A stretch of DNA of 64,000 bases, from contig NZ_JAKIHP010000006.1 of the NCBI RefSeq assembly GCF_021608265.1, positions 1-64,000 of the forward strand, given 5' to 3'. Under the pieces are notes generated by a model. It did not search any database. It had not been told where the DNA came from and was given only the letters and a program-made list of their open reading frames with translations. The stretch is from Flavobacterium wongokense. Its GTDB lineage: Bacteria; Bacteroidota; Bacteroidia; Flavobacteriales; Flavobacteriaceae. How positions within the stretch are numbered: position 1 is the stretch's first letter; every line of letters begins with the position of its first letter. Below are positions 16,978 through 26,509 of the stretch, one piece after another. The translations under genes were made by a program, and so were the position numbers.

Positions 16978-17994
16978 ATGAATAACTTTTTCAAATTTAT
17001 ATTGCTTTTTTCAATAGGCCTAACAATTGTTTCCTGTTCAAAAAGTGATAGTCAGACACCTTTGCGCGATTACACCGAACAGTATACAAAAGACATTACC
17101 AATATTGAAACCTTTTTGAATACCCATTATCTTGTAGTAGAGCATCATCCGGGTGAAACAGAGGATCTGGATGTTTCCTATCCTTTGATAGATGCTGGGC
17201 AGACTTCTATAATGAACCAATTGGATTATCCTATCCAAACCAGATTGGTAACTGTAAAGCAAAATGATGTTGACATCACCTATAAAATATATTATTTGAA
17301 ACTAAGGGAAGGTTCTGGCCCTGATAGTAAATCACCTTGTAATGTAGACAGAGTATTGACTTCCTATAGAGGAGAATATATTTACAGCAGTACTGAAACT
17401 GTTGGCGGTACTTCTGTGACTACCATAAAATCAACGCAGTTTGAAGAATTAATCAATCCGCAAAGTTATTTCAACTTAACGGGAGTAATCAGAGGCTGGA
17501 GTGAAATATTCCCACAATTCAAAACAGGAACCTATGTTGGAAACCCTGACGGAACAGTGACTTTCGACAATTTTGGAGCAGGGGTGATGTTCATTCCTTC
17601 TGGATTAGCTTATTTTGGTGGTTCAACAGCAGGAGTTCCTGCTTATTCACCATTAATCTTCAGTATCAAATTGTATGAAGTTCAAAGAGTAGACCATGAT
17701 TCAGATGGAATTGATTCCTATTTGGAAGATATTAGCAGTCCGGATAATCCGGGTGTGGCTGATGGATATGTATATTCAATGGAAGAAGGTGTTGTAAATC
17801 CTGATGATACTGATGGTGATGAAAAGCCGGATTTCCTGGATACTGATGACGACGGGGATTTCTTTACGACTGCCAGCGAAATCAAAAATCCTATCACCGG
17901 ACAAGCTTATCCTTTTGCGAATATTCCAACCTGTGGAGGAACAGGGAATGGTAAGAAGAATTATTTAGATCCTAGCTGCCACGGTGCTAATTAA
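16978..17994 (+). CDS. FKBP-type peptidyl-prolyl isomerase-like lipoprotein
   Basis: The 338-residue product has a lipoprotein signal with the lipobox ending IVSC at Cys20. The central region (~100-235) has FKBP features: VLTSYRGEY, VIRGWSEIFPQFKTGT and FIPSGLAYFG, resembling the FKBP core GW...G....IPS.LAYG. It is followed by an acidic calcium-loop segment (DHDSDGIDS, DDTDGDEKPDFLDTDDDGD). FKBP-like lipoproteins of Bacteroidota are generally envelope folding factors. Whether the isomerase site is active is unclear, since the core carries a large insertion. It stands alone between a divergent S4 gene and a terminator. Confidence 0.75.
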   Translation: MNNFFKFILLFSIGLTIVSCSKSDSQTPLRDYTEQYTKDITNIETFLNTHYLVVEHHPGETEDLDVSYPLIDAGQTSIMNQLDYPIQTRLVTVKQNDVDITYKIYYLKLREGSGPDSKSPCNVDRVLTSYRGEYIYSSTETVGGTSVTTIKSTQFEELINPQSYFNLTGVIRGWSEIFPQFKTGTYVGNPDGTVTFDNFGAGVMFIPSGLAYFGGSTAGVPAYSPLIFSIKLYEVQRVDHDSDGIDSYLEDISSPDNPGVADGYVYSMEEGVVNPDDTDGDEKPDFLDTDDDGDFFTTASEIKNPITGQAYPFANIPTCGGTGNGKKNYLDPSCHGAN

Positions 17995-18000
17995 AACTAA

Positions 18001-18034
18001 AAAAAATCCCGTTCACTGAACGGGATTTTTTTTG
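18001..18034. terminator. Bidirectional terminator
   Basis: A 13-bp stem (18001-18013 with 18019-18031) with A residues before and T residues after lies between the FKBP-like gene and the convergent transketolase gene. Confidence 0.85.
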
Positions 18035-18049
18035 GATAAAATAAGGAGA

Positions 18050-19003
18050 TTATTTTCTCTTGATTACTTTTTCTACAGCTTCAACAATCGCCTGGTTGTT
18101 TAACTTGTATTTCTCCATCAATTGTTCCGGAGTTCCGCTTTCGCCAAAACTATCCTGCACCGCAACAAATTCCTGTGGTTTTGGATTGTTAAGTGCTAAA
18201 ACCCTTGAAACGCTTTCGCCTAAACCTCCAAGGAAATTATGCTCTTCTGCAGTAACCACACAGCCTGTTTTTGCCACAGATTTCAAAATAGCCTCTTCGT
18301 CTAATGGCTTAATCGTATGGATGTTGATTACTTCTGCCGATATTCCTTTTGCTTCTAATTTTTCAGCAGCTATCAAAGCTTCCCAAACTAAATGGCCTGT
18401 CGCAATGATTGTAACATCTGTCCCTTCGTTCAGCATAATTGCTTTTCCAATTACAAATGGCTGGTCAGCCGGAGTAAAGTTAGGCACAACCGGACGTCCA
18501 AATCGTAAATAAGCAGGGCCATGGTGTTCTGCCAAAGCAATGGTTGCAGCTTTGGTCTGGTTGTAATCGCAGGTATTGATTACCGTCATTCCCGGAAGCA
18601 TTTTCATCAAACCGATGTCTTCCAAAATTTGGTGTGTTGCTCCATCTTCTCCCAAAGTCAAGCCGGCATGCGAAGCGCAAATTTTCACATTCTTATCTGA
18701 GTAGGCAACTGACTGACGGATTTGGTCATAAACCCTTCCGGTCGAAAAGTTAGCGAAAGTTCCGGTAAACGGAATCTTTCCGCCAATGGTCAAACCGGCT
18801 GCAATTCCAATCATGTTTGCTTCTGCAATTCCAATTTGGAAAAAACGTTCCGGATGGTTCTTTTTAAAATCGTCAAATTTCAATGAACCAATCAAGTCTG
18901 CACAAAGCGCAACTACATTTTCATTTTTTTGTCCCAATTCGGTCATTCCTGCTCCGAATCCTGAACGCGTATCTTTACTTCCTGTGTTTTCGTATTTTTT
19001 CAT
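18050..19003 (-). CDS. Transketolase, C-terminal subunit (pyrimidine-binding and C domains)
   Basis: The 317-residue protein matches the C-terminal half of transketolase: [18 protein letters not shown] carries the glutamate that activates thiamine diphosphate, [12 protein letters not shown] follows, and the C-terminal domain has VEEHN-like [12 protein letters not shown]. Together with the neighbouring N-terminal subunit it would make the complete enzyme of the non-oxidative pentose phosphate pathway, transferring two-carbon units between ketoses and aldoses. The split form is common in Bacteroidota and Archaea. It starts five bases after the partner's stop, so the two are translated from one message. 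A 1-deoxyxylulose-5-phosphate synthase is less likely because the N-terminal half is on a separate transketolase-type gene. Confidence 0.9.
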   Translation of the reverse strand: MKKYENTGSKDTRSGFGAGMTELGQKNENVVALCADLIGSLKFDDFKKNHPERFFQIGIAEANMIGIAAGLTIGGKIPFTGTFANFSTGRVYDQIRQSVAYSDKNVKICASHAGLTLGEDGATHQILEDIGLMKMLPGMTVINTCDYNQTKAATIALAEHHGPAYLRFGRPVVPNFTPADQPFVIGKAIMLNEGTDVTIIATGHLVWEALIAAEKLEAKGISAEVINIHTIKPLDEEAILKSVAKTGCVVTAEEHNFLGGLGESVSRVLALNNPKPQEFVAVQDSFGESGTPEQLMEKYKLNNQAIVEAVEKVIKRK

Positions 19004-19008
19004 TTTTC

Positions 19009-19860
19009 TTAGTAGTCAGTTTCTCCTCCAGTGTTATAGTTTTGTGCCAATCCAATTGCCAGCTGATCATCATTTGGCGCTTTTCCGTGCCAAGCGTGCG
19101 TGTGCATCATGAAATCAACGCCATGTCCCATTACCGTATGCAGCAATACACAAACCGGTTTTCCTTTTCCGGTTCTGGTTTTAGCTTCTTCCATACCTTT
19201 AATAATGGCATCAATGTCATTCCCTTCCTTGATTTCCATAACATCCCAATCAAAGGCTTCAAACTTGGCTTTTAAATTACCCATATTCAGAACTTCATCC
19301 GTTGGACCGTCAATCTGCTGCCCATTTAAGTCGATGGTAGCAATCAGGTTGTCGATTTTTTTGGCAGAAGCATACATGATGGCTTCCCAGTTTTGACCTT
19401 CCTGTAACTCTCCGTCACCGTGAAGCGAATAAATCAAATGATTGTCGTTGTTTAGTTTTTTAGCCTGAGCCGCACCAATGGCAACAGACATTCCCTGTCC
19501 CAAAGAACCCGAAGCCATTCGAACTCCAGGCAAACCTTCATGAGTAGTTGGATGTCCCTGCAAACGCGAATTCAGTTTTCTAAACGTAGCCAATTCTGAA
19601 ATCGGGAAATAACCGCTTCTTGCCAAAACACTGTAGAAAACCGGAGAAATATGCCCGTTTGACAAGAAGAATAAATCTTCGCCAATTCCGTCCATATTGA
19701 AACCTGGCTTTCTATCCATCAAATGTTGGTAAAGCACTGTAAAAAATTCCGTACAGCCAAGCGAACCTCCGGGATGTCCCGAATTAACAGCATGTACCAT
19801 ACGAAGAATGTCTCTTCGGACTTGTGTAGAAAAATCTTGTAAATGTTGTGTGTTAGACAT
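19009..19860 (-). CDS. Transketolase, N-terminal subunit (thiamine diphosphate-binding)
   Basis: The 283-residue protein carries the thiamine diphosphate motif [13 protein letters not shown]...IDLNGQQ (GDG...N), and upstream [24 protein letters not shown] and [14 protein letters not shown], all hallmarks of the transketolase N-terminal domain. It is the first gene of a two-gene operon with the C-terminal subunit, separated by five bases. A strong predicted promoter lies just upstream. Confidence 0.92.
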   Translation of the reverse strand: MSNTQHLQDFSTQVRRDILRMVHAVNSGHPGGSLGCTEFFTVLYQHLMDRKPGFNMDGIGEDLFFLSNGHISPVFYSVLARSGYFPISELATFRKLNSRLQGHPTTHEGLPGVRMASGSLGQGMSVAIGAAQAKKLNNDNHLIYSLHGDGELQEGQNWEAIMYASAKKIDNLIATIDLNGQQIDGPTDEVLNMGNLKAKFEAFDWDVMEIKEGNDIDAIIKGMEEAKTRTGKGKPVCVLLHTVMGHGVDFMMHTHAWHGKAPNDDQLAIGLAQNYNTGGETDY

Positions 19861-19887
19861 TTTTTGTAGTTAAAAATTAGATGTGGT

Positions 19888-19920
19888 CAAAAGTAATTCT
19901 AATTTTTACCAATGGCAAAA
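19888..19920 (-). promoter_or_regulatory. Predicted promoter of the transketolase operon
   Basis: On the minus strand TTTTG (19916-19920) is followed after 20 bases by TACTTTTG (19888-19895), matching the -33 TTTG and -7 TAnnTTTG elements with usual spacing. The ATG lies 28 bases downstream. Confidence 0.65.
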
Positions 19921-20074
19921 GTTTTATAAATTAGTTATTAAGTGGTTGTTAAGAAAATAAATCAGCCATGTCAGTTGTCGATATTAACACGAAATTATAT
20001 AAGTATTTTGCAATATTTTGTAATTTGACCTAAAAATTATTCGTTTAACTTGACCTCATCAAAAATCTACCACC

Positions 20075-20476
20075 ATGAAAAAGAAAAAAACAATCTACTA
20101 TTTAGATGATGACCATGAAGATTTAGATTTCTTTAAGGAGATCACCGAAGAGTTGGGACATACTGTAAAAGTGTTCTCAGATGGACGAAAGATGCTGCTG
20201 GTTTTGGAAATCCAGGCTCAAAAACCGGATGTTGTTTTCCTCGACATTCACATGCCGGTATTGAATGGTGAAGAGATTTTGGAAATCATTAAAAAATCAG
20301 ATGATATGAAGGACATTCCGGTAGTTATGGTGTCTGGTGCCTATCCTAAAAAGCTGCTTCAGTATTGTGCCGATTTGGGGGTTTCATGCCTGGTTAAAAG
20401 ACATAATTTCCAGGAATTCAAACAAAATATCCATGAAGTACTGACCACTTTGGATGCAGCCAAAAAAGCCGGCTGA
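20075..20476 (+). CDS. Stand-alone response-regulator receiver protein
   Basis: The 133-residue protein is a single receiver domain: an acidic pocket at residues 11-13 (DDD), phosphoacceptor Asp57 in FLDIHMP, Ser87 in VMVSG and Lys108. There is no output domain, as in CheY-like or relay proteins. No histidine kinase lies next to it, so its partner is unknown; the window encodes a HisKA_2 kinase at 27776-29782 and a hybrid kinase at 42881-45049, either of which could act in trans. No clear promoter box was found in the 214 bases upstream. Confidence 0.85.
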   Translation: MKKKKTIYYLDDDHEDLDFFKEITEELGHTVKVFSDGRKMLLVLEIQAQKPDVVFLDIHMPVLNGEEILEIIKKSDDMKDIPVVMVSGAYPKKLLQYCADLGVSCLVKRHNFQEFKQNIHEVLTTLDAAKKAG

Positions 20477-20577
20477 TTTTAACTCCTTGTTTTTTGTCTT
20501 TCTAAACTCACATTTGTTGAGCGGATTCCTTATGTTAAATAAATCAATAACACTTAAGCCGTAACTCATAATTCTTT

Positions 20578-20585
20578 TATCTTTG
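20578..20585 (+). promoter_or_regulatory. Predicted -7 box of the tgt operon
   Basis: TATCTTTG is an exact TAnnTTTG match, 20 bases before the tgt start codon, implying a very short leader. The -33 region is weak. Confidence 0.55.
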
Positions 20586-20605
20586 CCGACTATTAAAAGA
20601 AGAAA

Positions 20606-21736
20606 ATGCAATTTGATTTATTAGCTAAAGATCCTAACTCAAAAGCGCGTGCCGGTAGTATTACGATGGACCACGGCGTAATTGAGACTCCTATATTTAT
20701 GCCTGTTGGTACCGTTGCTTCTGTAAAAGGAGTGCATCAGCGTGAACTTAAGGAAGAGATTAACCCGGATATCATTCTTGGAAATACCTATCATTTATAC
20801 CTGCGTCCCCAAACTGAAATCCTTGAAAAGGCCGGAGGTTTGCATAAATTCATGAATTGGGATCGGAATATTTTGACCGATAGTGGAGGTTATCAGGTGT
20901 ATTCACTTTCATCAAACAGGAAAATCAAGGAGGAAGGTGTAAAATTCAAATCGCATATTGATGGTTCGTTTCACTTTTTCACTCCCGAAAATGTGATGGA
21001 AATCCAGCGTACGATTGGTGCCGATATTATCATGGCTTTTGATGAATGTACTCCGTATCCGTGTGATTACAGATATGCACAACGTTCGATGCACATGACA
21101 CACCGTTGGTTGGACCGATGCATCAATCATTTGGAAAAACTACCTTTTAAATATGGTTACGAACAAACACTTTTCCCGATAGTTCAGGGAAGTACCTATA
21201 AGGATTTGCGCCAGCAGTCGGCAGAATATATTGCCAATACGAACCAGCTTGGAAATGCTATTGGCGGACTTTCCGTTGGTGAGCCTGCTGAAGAAATGTA
21301 CGCAATGACTGAAGTGGTTTGTGAAATCCTTCCCGAAGATAAGCCAAGATACTTAATGGGCGTAGGAACACCAATCAACATTTTAGAGAACATTGCTTTA
21401 GGGATTGATATGTTTGATTGTGTAATGCCAACCCGAAATGCCCGAAACGGAATGTTGTTTACGGCAAACGGTACCATTAACATCAAAAATAAAAAGTGGG
21501 AAGATGATTTTTCTCCAATTGATGAAATGGGTTATACTTTTGTTGACACCGAATATACCAAAGCCTATTTACGACACTTGTTTGCAGCCAATGAATATTT
21601 AGGGAAACAAATTGCAACAATTCACAATTTGGGCTTCTATATGTGGTTGGTTCGTGAAGCAAGAAAACATATCTTAGCAGGAGATTTCAGAACCTGGAAA
21701 GACATGATGGTAAAAAATATGAGCCAACGATTATAA
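20606..21736 (+). CDS. tgt: Queuine/preQ1 tRNA-ribosyltransferase
   Basis: The 376-residue protein matches bacterial tRNA-guanine transglycosylase along its length. Catalytic aspartates are present: Asp92 in DSGGYQVYS, Asp146 in FDECTPYP and the nucleophile Asp271 in FDCVMPTRNARNG. It exchanges guanine for preQ1 at the wobble position of GUN-anticodon tRNAs. The structural zinc site is unusual: the three cysteines expected just before the YTKAYLRHL segment are Gly309, Thr311 and Asp314, while the histidine ligand (His340, TIHNL) is kept. It is the first gene of an apparent operon with the lptG-type permease, three bases downstream. Confidence 0.93.
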   Translation: MQFDLLAKDPNSKARAGSITMDHGVIETPIFMPVGTVASVKGVHQRELKEEINPDIILGNTYHLYLRPQTEILEKAGGLHKFMNWDRNILTDSGGYQVYSLSSNRKIKEEGVKFKSHIDGSFHFFTPENVMEIQRTIGADIIMAFDECTPYPCDYRYAQRSMHMTHRWLDRCINHLEKLPFKYGYEQTLFPIVQGSTYKDLRQQSAEYIANTNQLGNAIGGLSVGEPAEEMYAMTEVVCEILPEDKPRYLMGVGTPINILENIALGIDMFDCVMPTRNARNGMLFTANGTINIKNKKWEDDFSPIDEMGYTFVDTEYTKAYLRHLFAANEYLGKQIATIHNLGFYMWLVREARKHILAGDFRTWKDMMVKNMSQRL

Positions 21737-21739
21737 TCT

Positions 21740-22825
21740 ATGCTTAGAATAATTGACAGATACATTCTCAAACGTTATTTAGGAACATTTATCGTGATGT
21801 TACTGATGTTCATTCCTATTGGGATTGTCATCGATGTTTCGGAAAAAGTCAATAAAATGATCGAAAATAAAGTGCCATTTAAGGAAATTGCACAATATTA
21901 CCTTGACTTTACGATTTATTTCGCCAATCTGTTATTCCCGATATTTCTATTCCTGTCAGTAATTTGGTTTACATCGAAACTGGCCAATAATACCGAAATC
22001 ATTGCCATATTGAGTTCGGGGATTTCCTTCACCCGATTTTTACGTCCTTACCTTATTGGCGCTACAATTGTATCGCTTTTTGCTTTAGTAATGACTATAT
22101 TTTTGGTTCCCAAAGCGAGTGCCGGATTTAAAAGTTTTAGGTATACGTACCTGACCAATAGCGGACCTGAAGGCATGCGTGAAAACTCCGATGTGTTCCG
22201 CCAGATCAGCAAGGACGAATATATTTTTGTGAGTAATTACCAAAATGTTTCCAAAATGGCGTTCAATTTTTCGATGGAAAAATTCGAAGGTGATAAATTA
22301 AAATACAAACTAATCGCCAGCCGAATCAAATGGAATGCCAAGGACAGCACTTATACGTTGTACAATTACAACAAGCGAAAAGTTGGGCCCTTTGGGGATA
22401 TCATTGAATCGGGTGAAGTTAAGGATACGGTTTTCAAATTTGATTTGGAAGATTTGACTCCGGTTGTTTACATAGCCGAAACCCTGCCTTTAAATGAACT
22501 CAATAAGTTCATCGAAAAGGAAACAGCGCGTGGTTCTTCGAATATCAATGTGTACCTGGTTGTGCTTTATAAAAAGTATAGCATTCCGGTTTCAGCCTTT
22601 ATCTTAACGATTATTGCTGTGGCGGTTTCGTCTATGAAACGTCGTGGCGGAATGGGAGTGAACCTCGCCATCGGAATCATACTTGCATTTGCCTTTGTAT
22701 TCCTCGATAAGGTTTTTGGTGTTCTTGCCGAAAAATCAACAGCACCACCATTAATTGCTGTCTGGATACCTAATATTGTCTTCGGGATTCTGGCTATTTA
22801 TCTTCTGAGAAATGCCAAACGATAA
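21740..22825 (+). CDS. LptF/LptG-family permease (YjgP/YjgQ)
   Basis: The 361-residue membrane protein has the family start (MLRIIDRYILKRYLGTFIVMLLMFIPIGIVIDVSEK), about three N-terminal transmembrane segments, a periplasmic beta-jellyroll region (~120-260) and three C-terminal segments. In the Lpt system such proteins with LptB extract lipopolysaccharide from the inner membrane. This copy resembles LptG more than LptF, but that assignment is tentative. It sits three bases after tgt and overlaps the following transporter gene by 14 bases, so the three genes are probably co-transcribed. Confidence 0.85.
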   Translation: MLRIIDRYILKRYLGTFIVMLLMFIPIGIVIDVSEKVNKMIENKVPFKEIAQYYLDFTIYFANLLFPIFLFLSVIWFTSKLANNTEIIAILSSGISFTRFLRPYLIGATIVSLFALVMTIFLVPKASAGFKSFRYTYLTNSGPEGMRENSDVFRQISKDEYIFVSNYQNVSKMAFNFSMEKFEGDKLKYKLIASRIKWNAKDSTYTLYNYNKRKVGPFGDIIESGEVKDTVFKFDLEDLTPVVYIAETLPLNELNKFIEKETARGSSNINVYLVVLYKKYSIPVSAFILTIIAVAVSSMKRRGGMGVNLAIGIILAFAFVFLDKVFGVLAEKSTAPPLIAVWIPNIVFGILAIYLLRNAKR

Positions 22826-23693
22826 CCTCAAAAGTTATTTGCATCTCCATCTTATCGTATTCATTTGGGGATTTACCGCTGTTTTAGGTGCGTTGATTTC
22901 GCTTGATGCCTTGCCTTTGGTTTGGTTCCGAATGTTATTCGCAGTTGGGTTTATTGGGATTTATATCTATTTCAAAAAATTATCAATCCGGATTACGCCC
23001 AAAGTCTTTTTGCAGTTTATTTGTTCCGGATTTATCATCGCTTTGCATTGGTTTACTTTTTTCCATGCGATTAAGATTTCCAATATTTCAATCACGCTTG
23101 CATGCCTCTCAACTGGAGCTTTTTTTGCGTCTCTGTTGGAGCCGATTTTATACGGGAAGAAAATAGTGTATTACGAAGTTTTCTTCGGATTGCTTGTCAT
23201 TATTGGGCTTTATATTATTTTCAATGTCGAAGGTAATTACTTTTGGGGCATGTTGACCGCTTTGTCATCAGCTTTCCTTTCTGCTTTGTTTGCTGTAATC
23301 AATAGTAAATTGGTACAAAAACACGAGGCCACGGTAATCTCATTTTACGAATTAAGTGGCGGCGTAATTTTCTTTACTTTACTATTATTGGCTACACAAA
23401 GTTTTTCAAGCGATTTCTTCATGCTTGATGCCAAAGATTTTATGTACCTGATGGTACTAAGTTCGGTTTGCACGGCGTATGCCTTTATCGCTTCAACATC
23501 AGTCATGAAATTTTTGAGTCCCTATACAGTAATGCTTACCATCAATCTGGAGCCCATTTATGGAATCATTTTAGCCGTGCTTATCTTTGAGGAAAAGGAA
23601 AAAATGAGCTTCGAATTCTACATTGGTGCTTTTGTCATTTTATTGACGGTTATTCTAAACGGCATCCTAAAATCGCGTAAAAAATTGACCTAA
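22812..23693 (+). CDS. EamA/DMT-family transporter
   Basis: The 293-residue protein has about ten predicted transmembrane helices in two EamA halves; the second half ends with NLEPIYGIILAVLIFEEKEKMS, a typical DMT motif, before a basic C-terminus (KSRKK). The family exports metabolites such as amino acids, but the substrate cannot be read from sequence. Its start codon overlaps the end of the LptG-type gene by 14 bases, showing translational coupling. Confidence 0.88.
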   Translation: MPNDNLKSYLHLHLIVFIWGFTAVLGALISLDALPLVWFRMLFAVGFIGIYIYFKKLSIRITPKVFLQFICSGFIIALHWFTFFHAIKISNISITLACLSTGAFFASLLEPILYGKKIVYYEVFFGLLVIIGLYIIFNVEGNYFWGMLTALSSAFLSALFAVINSKLVQKHEATVISFYELSGGVIFFTLLLLATQSFSSDFFMLDAKDFMYLMVLSSVCTAYAFIASTSVMKFLSPYTVMLTINLEPIYGIILAVLIFEEKEKMSFEFYIGAFVILLTVILNGILKSRKKLT

Positions 23694-23745
23694 AGTTGTT
23701 TACAATTAATCTGTAAAAAGTGCAATTTTTCACAATTTAAAATTT

Positions 23746-23753
23746 TATATTTG
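23746..23753 (+). promoter_or_regulatory. Predicted -7 box of accA
   Basis: TATATTTG is an exact TAnnTTTG match, 29 bases before the accA start codon, in a 89-base gap after the EamA gene. Confidence 0.5.
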
Positions 23754-23782
23754 CTATTCGATTTATACAAAATAATGACCCT

Positions 23783-24736
23783 ATGGAATATTTAGATTTT
23801 GAACTTCCAATCAAGGAATTAGAAGATCAACTCGATAAATGCCAAATCATTGGTGCCGAATCAAATGTAGATGTTACTGCAACCTGCAAGCAAATTGAAA
23901 AGAAATTAGAGGAAACCAAAAGACAGATTTACAAAAACCTTACTGCCTGGCAGCGTGTACAATTATCACGTCATCCCAACAGACCTTATACTTTAGAGCA
24001 TATTACCAACTTAACCAAAGGAACATTTTTGGAACTTTTCGGTGACCGGAATTTCAAGGATGACAAAGCAATGGTTGGTGGTTTAGGCCAAATTGACGGT
24101 CAGTCGTTTATGCTAATCGGACAACAAAAAGGAATCAATACCAAAATGCGCCAGTTGCGTAATTTCGGTATGGCAAATCCTGAAGGGTATCGTAAAGCAC
24201 TGCGTTTGATGAAGATGGCTGAAAAATTCAATATTCCTGTTGTAACCCTAATTGACACTCCGGGAGCCTATCCTGGTTTGGAAGCTGAAGAGCGTGGACA
24301 GGGTGAGGCAATCGCCAGAAACATTCTGGAAATGGTTCGTTTGAAGGTGCCAATCATCTGTGTTATCATTGGTGAAGGAGCCTCTGGTGGAGCATTGGGC
24401 ATTGGCGTTGGAGACCGCGTTTTGATGATGGAAAACACTTGGTATTCTGTTATTTCTCCAGAATCGTGTTCCTCAATTTTATGGAAAAGCTGGGAATATA
24501 AAGAGCAGGCTGCTGAAGCATTGAAACTGACTTCAACCGATATGAAAAAATTGAAACTGGTTGATGATATTATCCCGGAACCGCTTGGTGGAGCGCATTA
24601 TGACAAAGCAACTGCCTTCAAAACTGTTGAGCAGTATATCATGAAAGCCTTTAACGAATTGAAAGATTTATCAACAGAAGAATTAGTCTCGCAAAGGATG
24701 GATAAATACAGTAAAATGGGCGAATACAAAGAATAA
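23783..24736 (+). CDS. accA: Acetyl-CoA carboxylase carboxyltransferase subunit alpha
   Basis: The 317-residue protein is full length for AccA. It begins with the coiled N-terminal region ([15 protein letters not shown]), then [20 protein letters not shown], the carboxyltransferase core [20 protein letters not shown] and [15 protein letters not shown]. With AccD it transfers the carboxyl group from biotin to acetyl-CoA to give malonyl-CoA, the first step of fatty-acid synthesis. AccD is not in the window. It has its own promoter and terminator, so it is monocistronic. Confidence 0.96.
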   Translation: MEYLDFELPIKELEDQLDKCQIIGAESNVDVTATCKQIEKKLEETKRQIYKNLTAWQRVQLSRHPNRPYTLEHITNLTKGTFLELFGDRNFKDDKAMVGGLGQIDGQSFMLIGQQKGINTKMRQLRNFGMANPEGYRKALRLMKMAEKFNIPVVTLIDTPGAYPGLEAEERGQGEAIARNILEMVRLKVPIICVIIGEGASGGALGIGVGDRVLMMENTWYSVISPESCSSILWKSWEYKEQAAEALKLTSTDMKKLKLVDDIIPEPLGGAHYDKATAFKTVEQYIMKAFNELKDLSTEELVSQRMDKYSKMGEYKE

Positions 24737-24755
24737 ATTCTTACAAAATATATCT

Positions 24756-24789
24756 AAATCCGAAGCCCTACAGTTTCGGATTTTTTTTT
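24756..24789 (+). terminator. Terminator of accA
   Basis: A 9-bp stem (24756-24764 with 24775-24783) with a 10-base loop runs into a tract of T residues. Confidence 0.85.
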
Positions 24790-24864
24790 GGTTGTTAACA
24801 AAAAAAAGAAACTTATAAACACAACTGTAAGATAACTTAATCCCAAAAATCTGCTAAATTAATT

Positions 24865-24872
24865 TACTTTCG
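24865..24872 (+). promoter_or_regulatory. Possible -7 box of dnaB close to its start codon
   Basis: TACTTTCG, one mismatch from TAnnTTTG, ends only four bases before the dnaB ATG. The same sequence at the same distance precedes lpxK. If real, transcription would start at or next to the ATG. Confidence 0.35.
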
Positions 24873-24876
24873 TTCC

Positions 24877-26424
24877 ATGGAAAACATAAGAAATATAAGC
24901 CCTATTAAAGTAGATAAAACTACCATAATAAACCTTGAAAAAGGAAAGCTGCCACCACAGGTTCTCGACTTAGAGGAAGCGGTGCTGGGCGCTATGATGA
25001 TTGATAAAAAAGGGGTTGACGAAGTAATCGATATATTACAACCGGATGCTTTTTACAAAGAAGCACACAAGCATATTTTTGAAGCAATTTTTCAGTTGTT
25101 CACAGATTCTCAGCCTATTGACTTATTAACAGTTTCGGCGCAGCTTAAAAAGAACGCCAAATTGGATTTGGCTGGTGGCGATTTTTACCTGATCCAGCTT
25201 ACGCAGAAAATATCTTCTTCGGCACATATTGAGTTCCATTCAAGAATCATTTTGCAAAAATATATCCAGCGAAGTTTAATCAAAATCTCTTCTGAAATCA
25301 TTGAAGAGTCTTATGATGAAACTACCGATGTTTTCGATTTATTGGACAAAGCGGAATCAAAATTATACGAAGTAACGCAGGGAAACATCAAACGTAGTTC
25401 GGAAACAGCTCAGAGTTTGGTAATTCAGGCGAAAAAGAGAATCGAGGAAATTGCTAATAAGGAAGGTTTAAGCGGAATTGCAACCGGATTTGATAAACTG
25501 GATAAAGTAACTTCGGGCTGGCAGCCTTCTGATTTAATTATTATTGCGGCTCGTCCGGGTATGGGTAAAACCGCATTCGTATTGTCAATGGCACGAAATA
25601 TTGCCATCGATTTCAATCAGCCGGTTGCCTTATTTTCGCTGGAGATGTCCTCAGTACAGTTAATCACGCGTTTGATTTCCTCAGAAACTGGTTTGTCATC
25701 GGAAAAATTAAGAACCGGAAAACTCGAAAAACACGAATGGGAACAGCTTTCCACCAAAGTAAAGGATTTGGAAAAAGCCCCTTTATATATTGATGATACA
25801 CCATCGCTTTCCATTTTTGATTTAAGGGCAAAAGCGCGCCGGTTGTCTTCGCAACACGGAATCAAAATGATTATCGTCGATTACCTTCAGTTGATGACTG
25901 CCGGTGGAAGCAACGGAAAAGGCGGAGGAAACCGTGAGCAGGAAATCTCAACCATTTCACGTAACCTTAAAGCTTTGGCCAAGGAATTGGAAGTTCCGGT
26001 AATTGCATTGTCACAGTTGTCGCGTGCTGTTGAAACGCGTGGTTCGAGTAAACGTCCTTTGCTTTCCGACCTTCGTGAATCGGGTGCAATTGAGCAGGAT
26101 GCCGATATCGTTTCGTTTATTTATCGTCCTGAATATTACAAAATTGATGAGTGGGATGATGAAGAACAAACGCCAACCGCAGGGCAGGCCGAATTTATCA
26201 TCGCCAAGCACCGAAATGGTTCTTTGGAAAACATCCGACTGAAATTCATTGGAAACCTTGGTAAGTTTGATAATCTTGAAGAATACGGCAGCGCATTCGA
26301 CGATTTGCCATCAAAAATGAACCACGACGACAATCCGTTCATGACCAAAAATCTGCCTTCGGCCAACGAAGCTTTTGGAAGCAATATCAATTCCAATGAC
26401 GACGACAGCGATGTCCCGTTTTAA
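24877..26424 (+). CDS. dnaB: Replicative DNA helicase
   Basis: The 515-residue protein has the DnaB N-terminal domain (~28-130, DLEEAVLGAMMIDKKGVDEV), a linker and the RecA-like helicase domain (~195-460) with Walker A ARPGMGKTA (Lys231), Walker B IIVDYLQLM, and LSQLSRAVE. It unwinds DNA ahead of the replication fork as a hexamer loaded by a helicase loader and primase-associated. There is no intein. The acidic C-terminal tail (NDDDSDVPF) resembles single-strand-binding-protein-type tails. It is flanked by terminators, so it is monocistronic. Confidence 0.96.
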   Translation: MENIRNISPIKVDKTTIINLEKGKLPPQVLDLEEAVLGAMMIDKKGVDEVIDILQPDAFYKEAHKHIFEAIFQLFTDSQPIDLLTVSAQLKKNAKLDLAGGDFYLIQLTQKISSSAHIEFHSRIILQKYIQRSLIKISSEIIEESYDETTDVFDLLDKAESKLYEVTQGNIKRSSETAQSLVIQAKKRIEEIANKEGLSGIATGFDKLDKVTSGWQPSDLIIIAARPGMGKTAFVLSMARNIAIDFNQPVALFSLEMSSVQLITRLISSETGLSSEKLRTGKLEKHEWEQLSTKVKDLEKAPLYIDDTPSLSIFDLRAKARRLSSQHGIKMIIVDYLQLMTAGGSNGKGGGNREQEISTISRNLKALAKELEVPVIALSQLSRAVETRGSSKRPLLSDLRESGAIEQDADIVSFIYRPEYYKIDEWDDEEQTPTAGQAEFIIAKHRNGSLENIRLKFIGNLGKFDNLEEYGSAFDDLPSKMNHDDNPFMTKNLPSANEAFGSNINSNDDDSDVPF

Positions 26425-26430
26425 AAATAT

Positions 26431-26458
26431 AAATCCCGCTTGTGCGGGATTTTTTTAT
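26431..26458 (+). terminator. Terminator of dnaB
   Basis: A 9-bp stem (26431-26439 with 26444-26452) with a TTGT loop is followed by T residues. Confidence 0.88.
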
Positions 26459-26481
26459 GATTTAGTTCACAGTAAAACTGT

Positions 26482-26489
26482 TATCTTTG
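26482..26489 (+). promoter_or_regulatory. Predicted -7 box of the GATase-like/TPR kinase/LytTR operon
   Basis: TATCTTTG is an exact TAnnTTTG match, 20 bases before the start codon at 26510. Confidence 0.55.
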
Positions 26490-26509
26490 GTTTATTATTT
26501 TTTTGAAAA

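Noticed and set aside
18050..19860. 1-deoxy-D-xylulose-5-phosphate synthase or pyruvate dehydrogenase E1 in two parts
   Set aside because: The N-terminal subunit carries transketolase motifs (NSGHPGG, GSLGQG), which favour split transketolase.
20025..20056. Pair of TTGACCT boxes upstream of the receiver gene
   Set aside because: Two 7-bp matches 25 bases apart in AT-rich DNA are weak and no wider pattern supports them.
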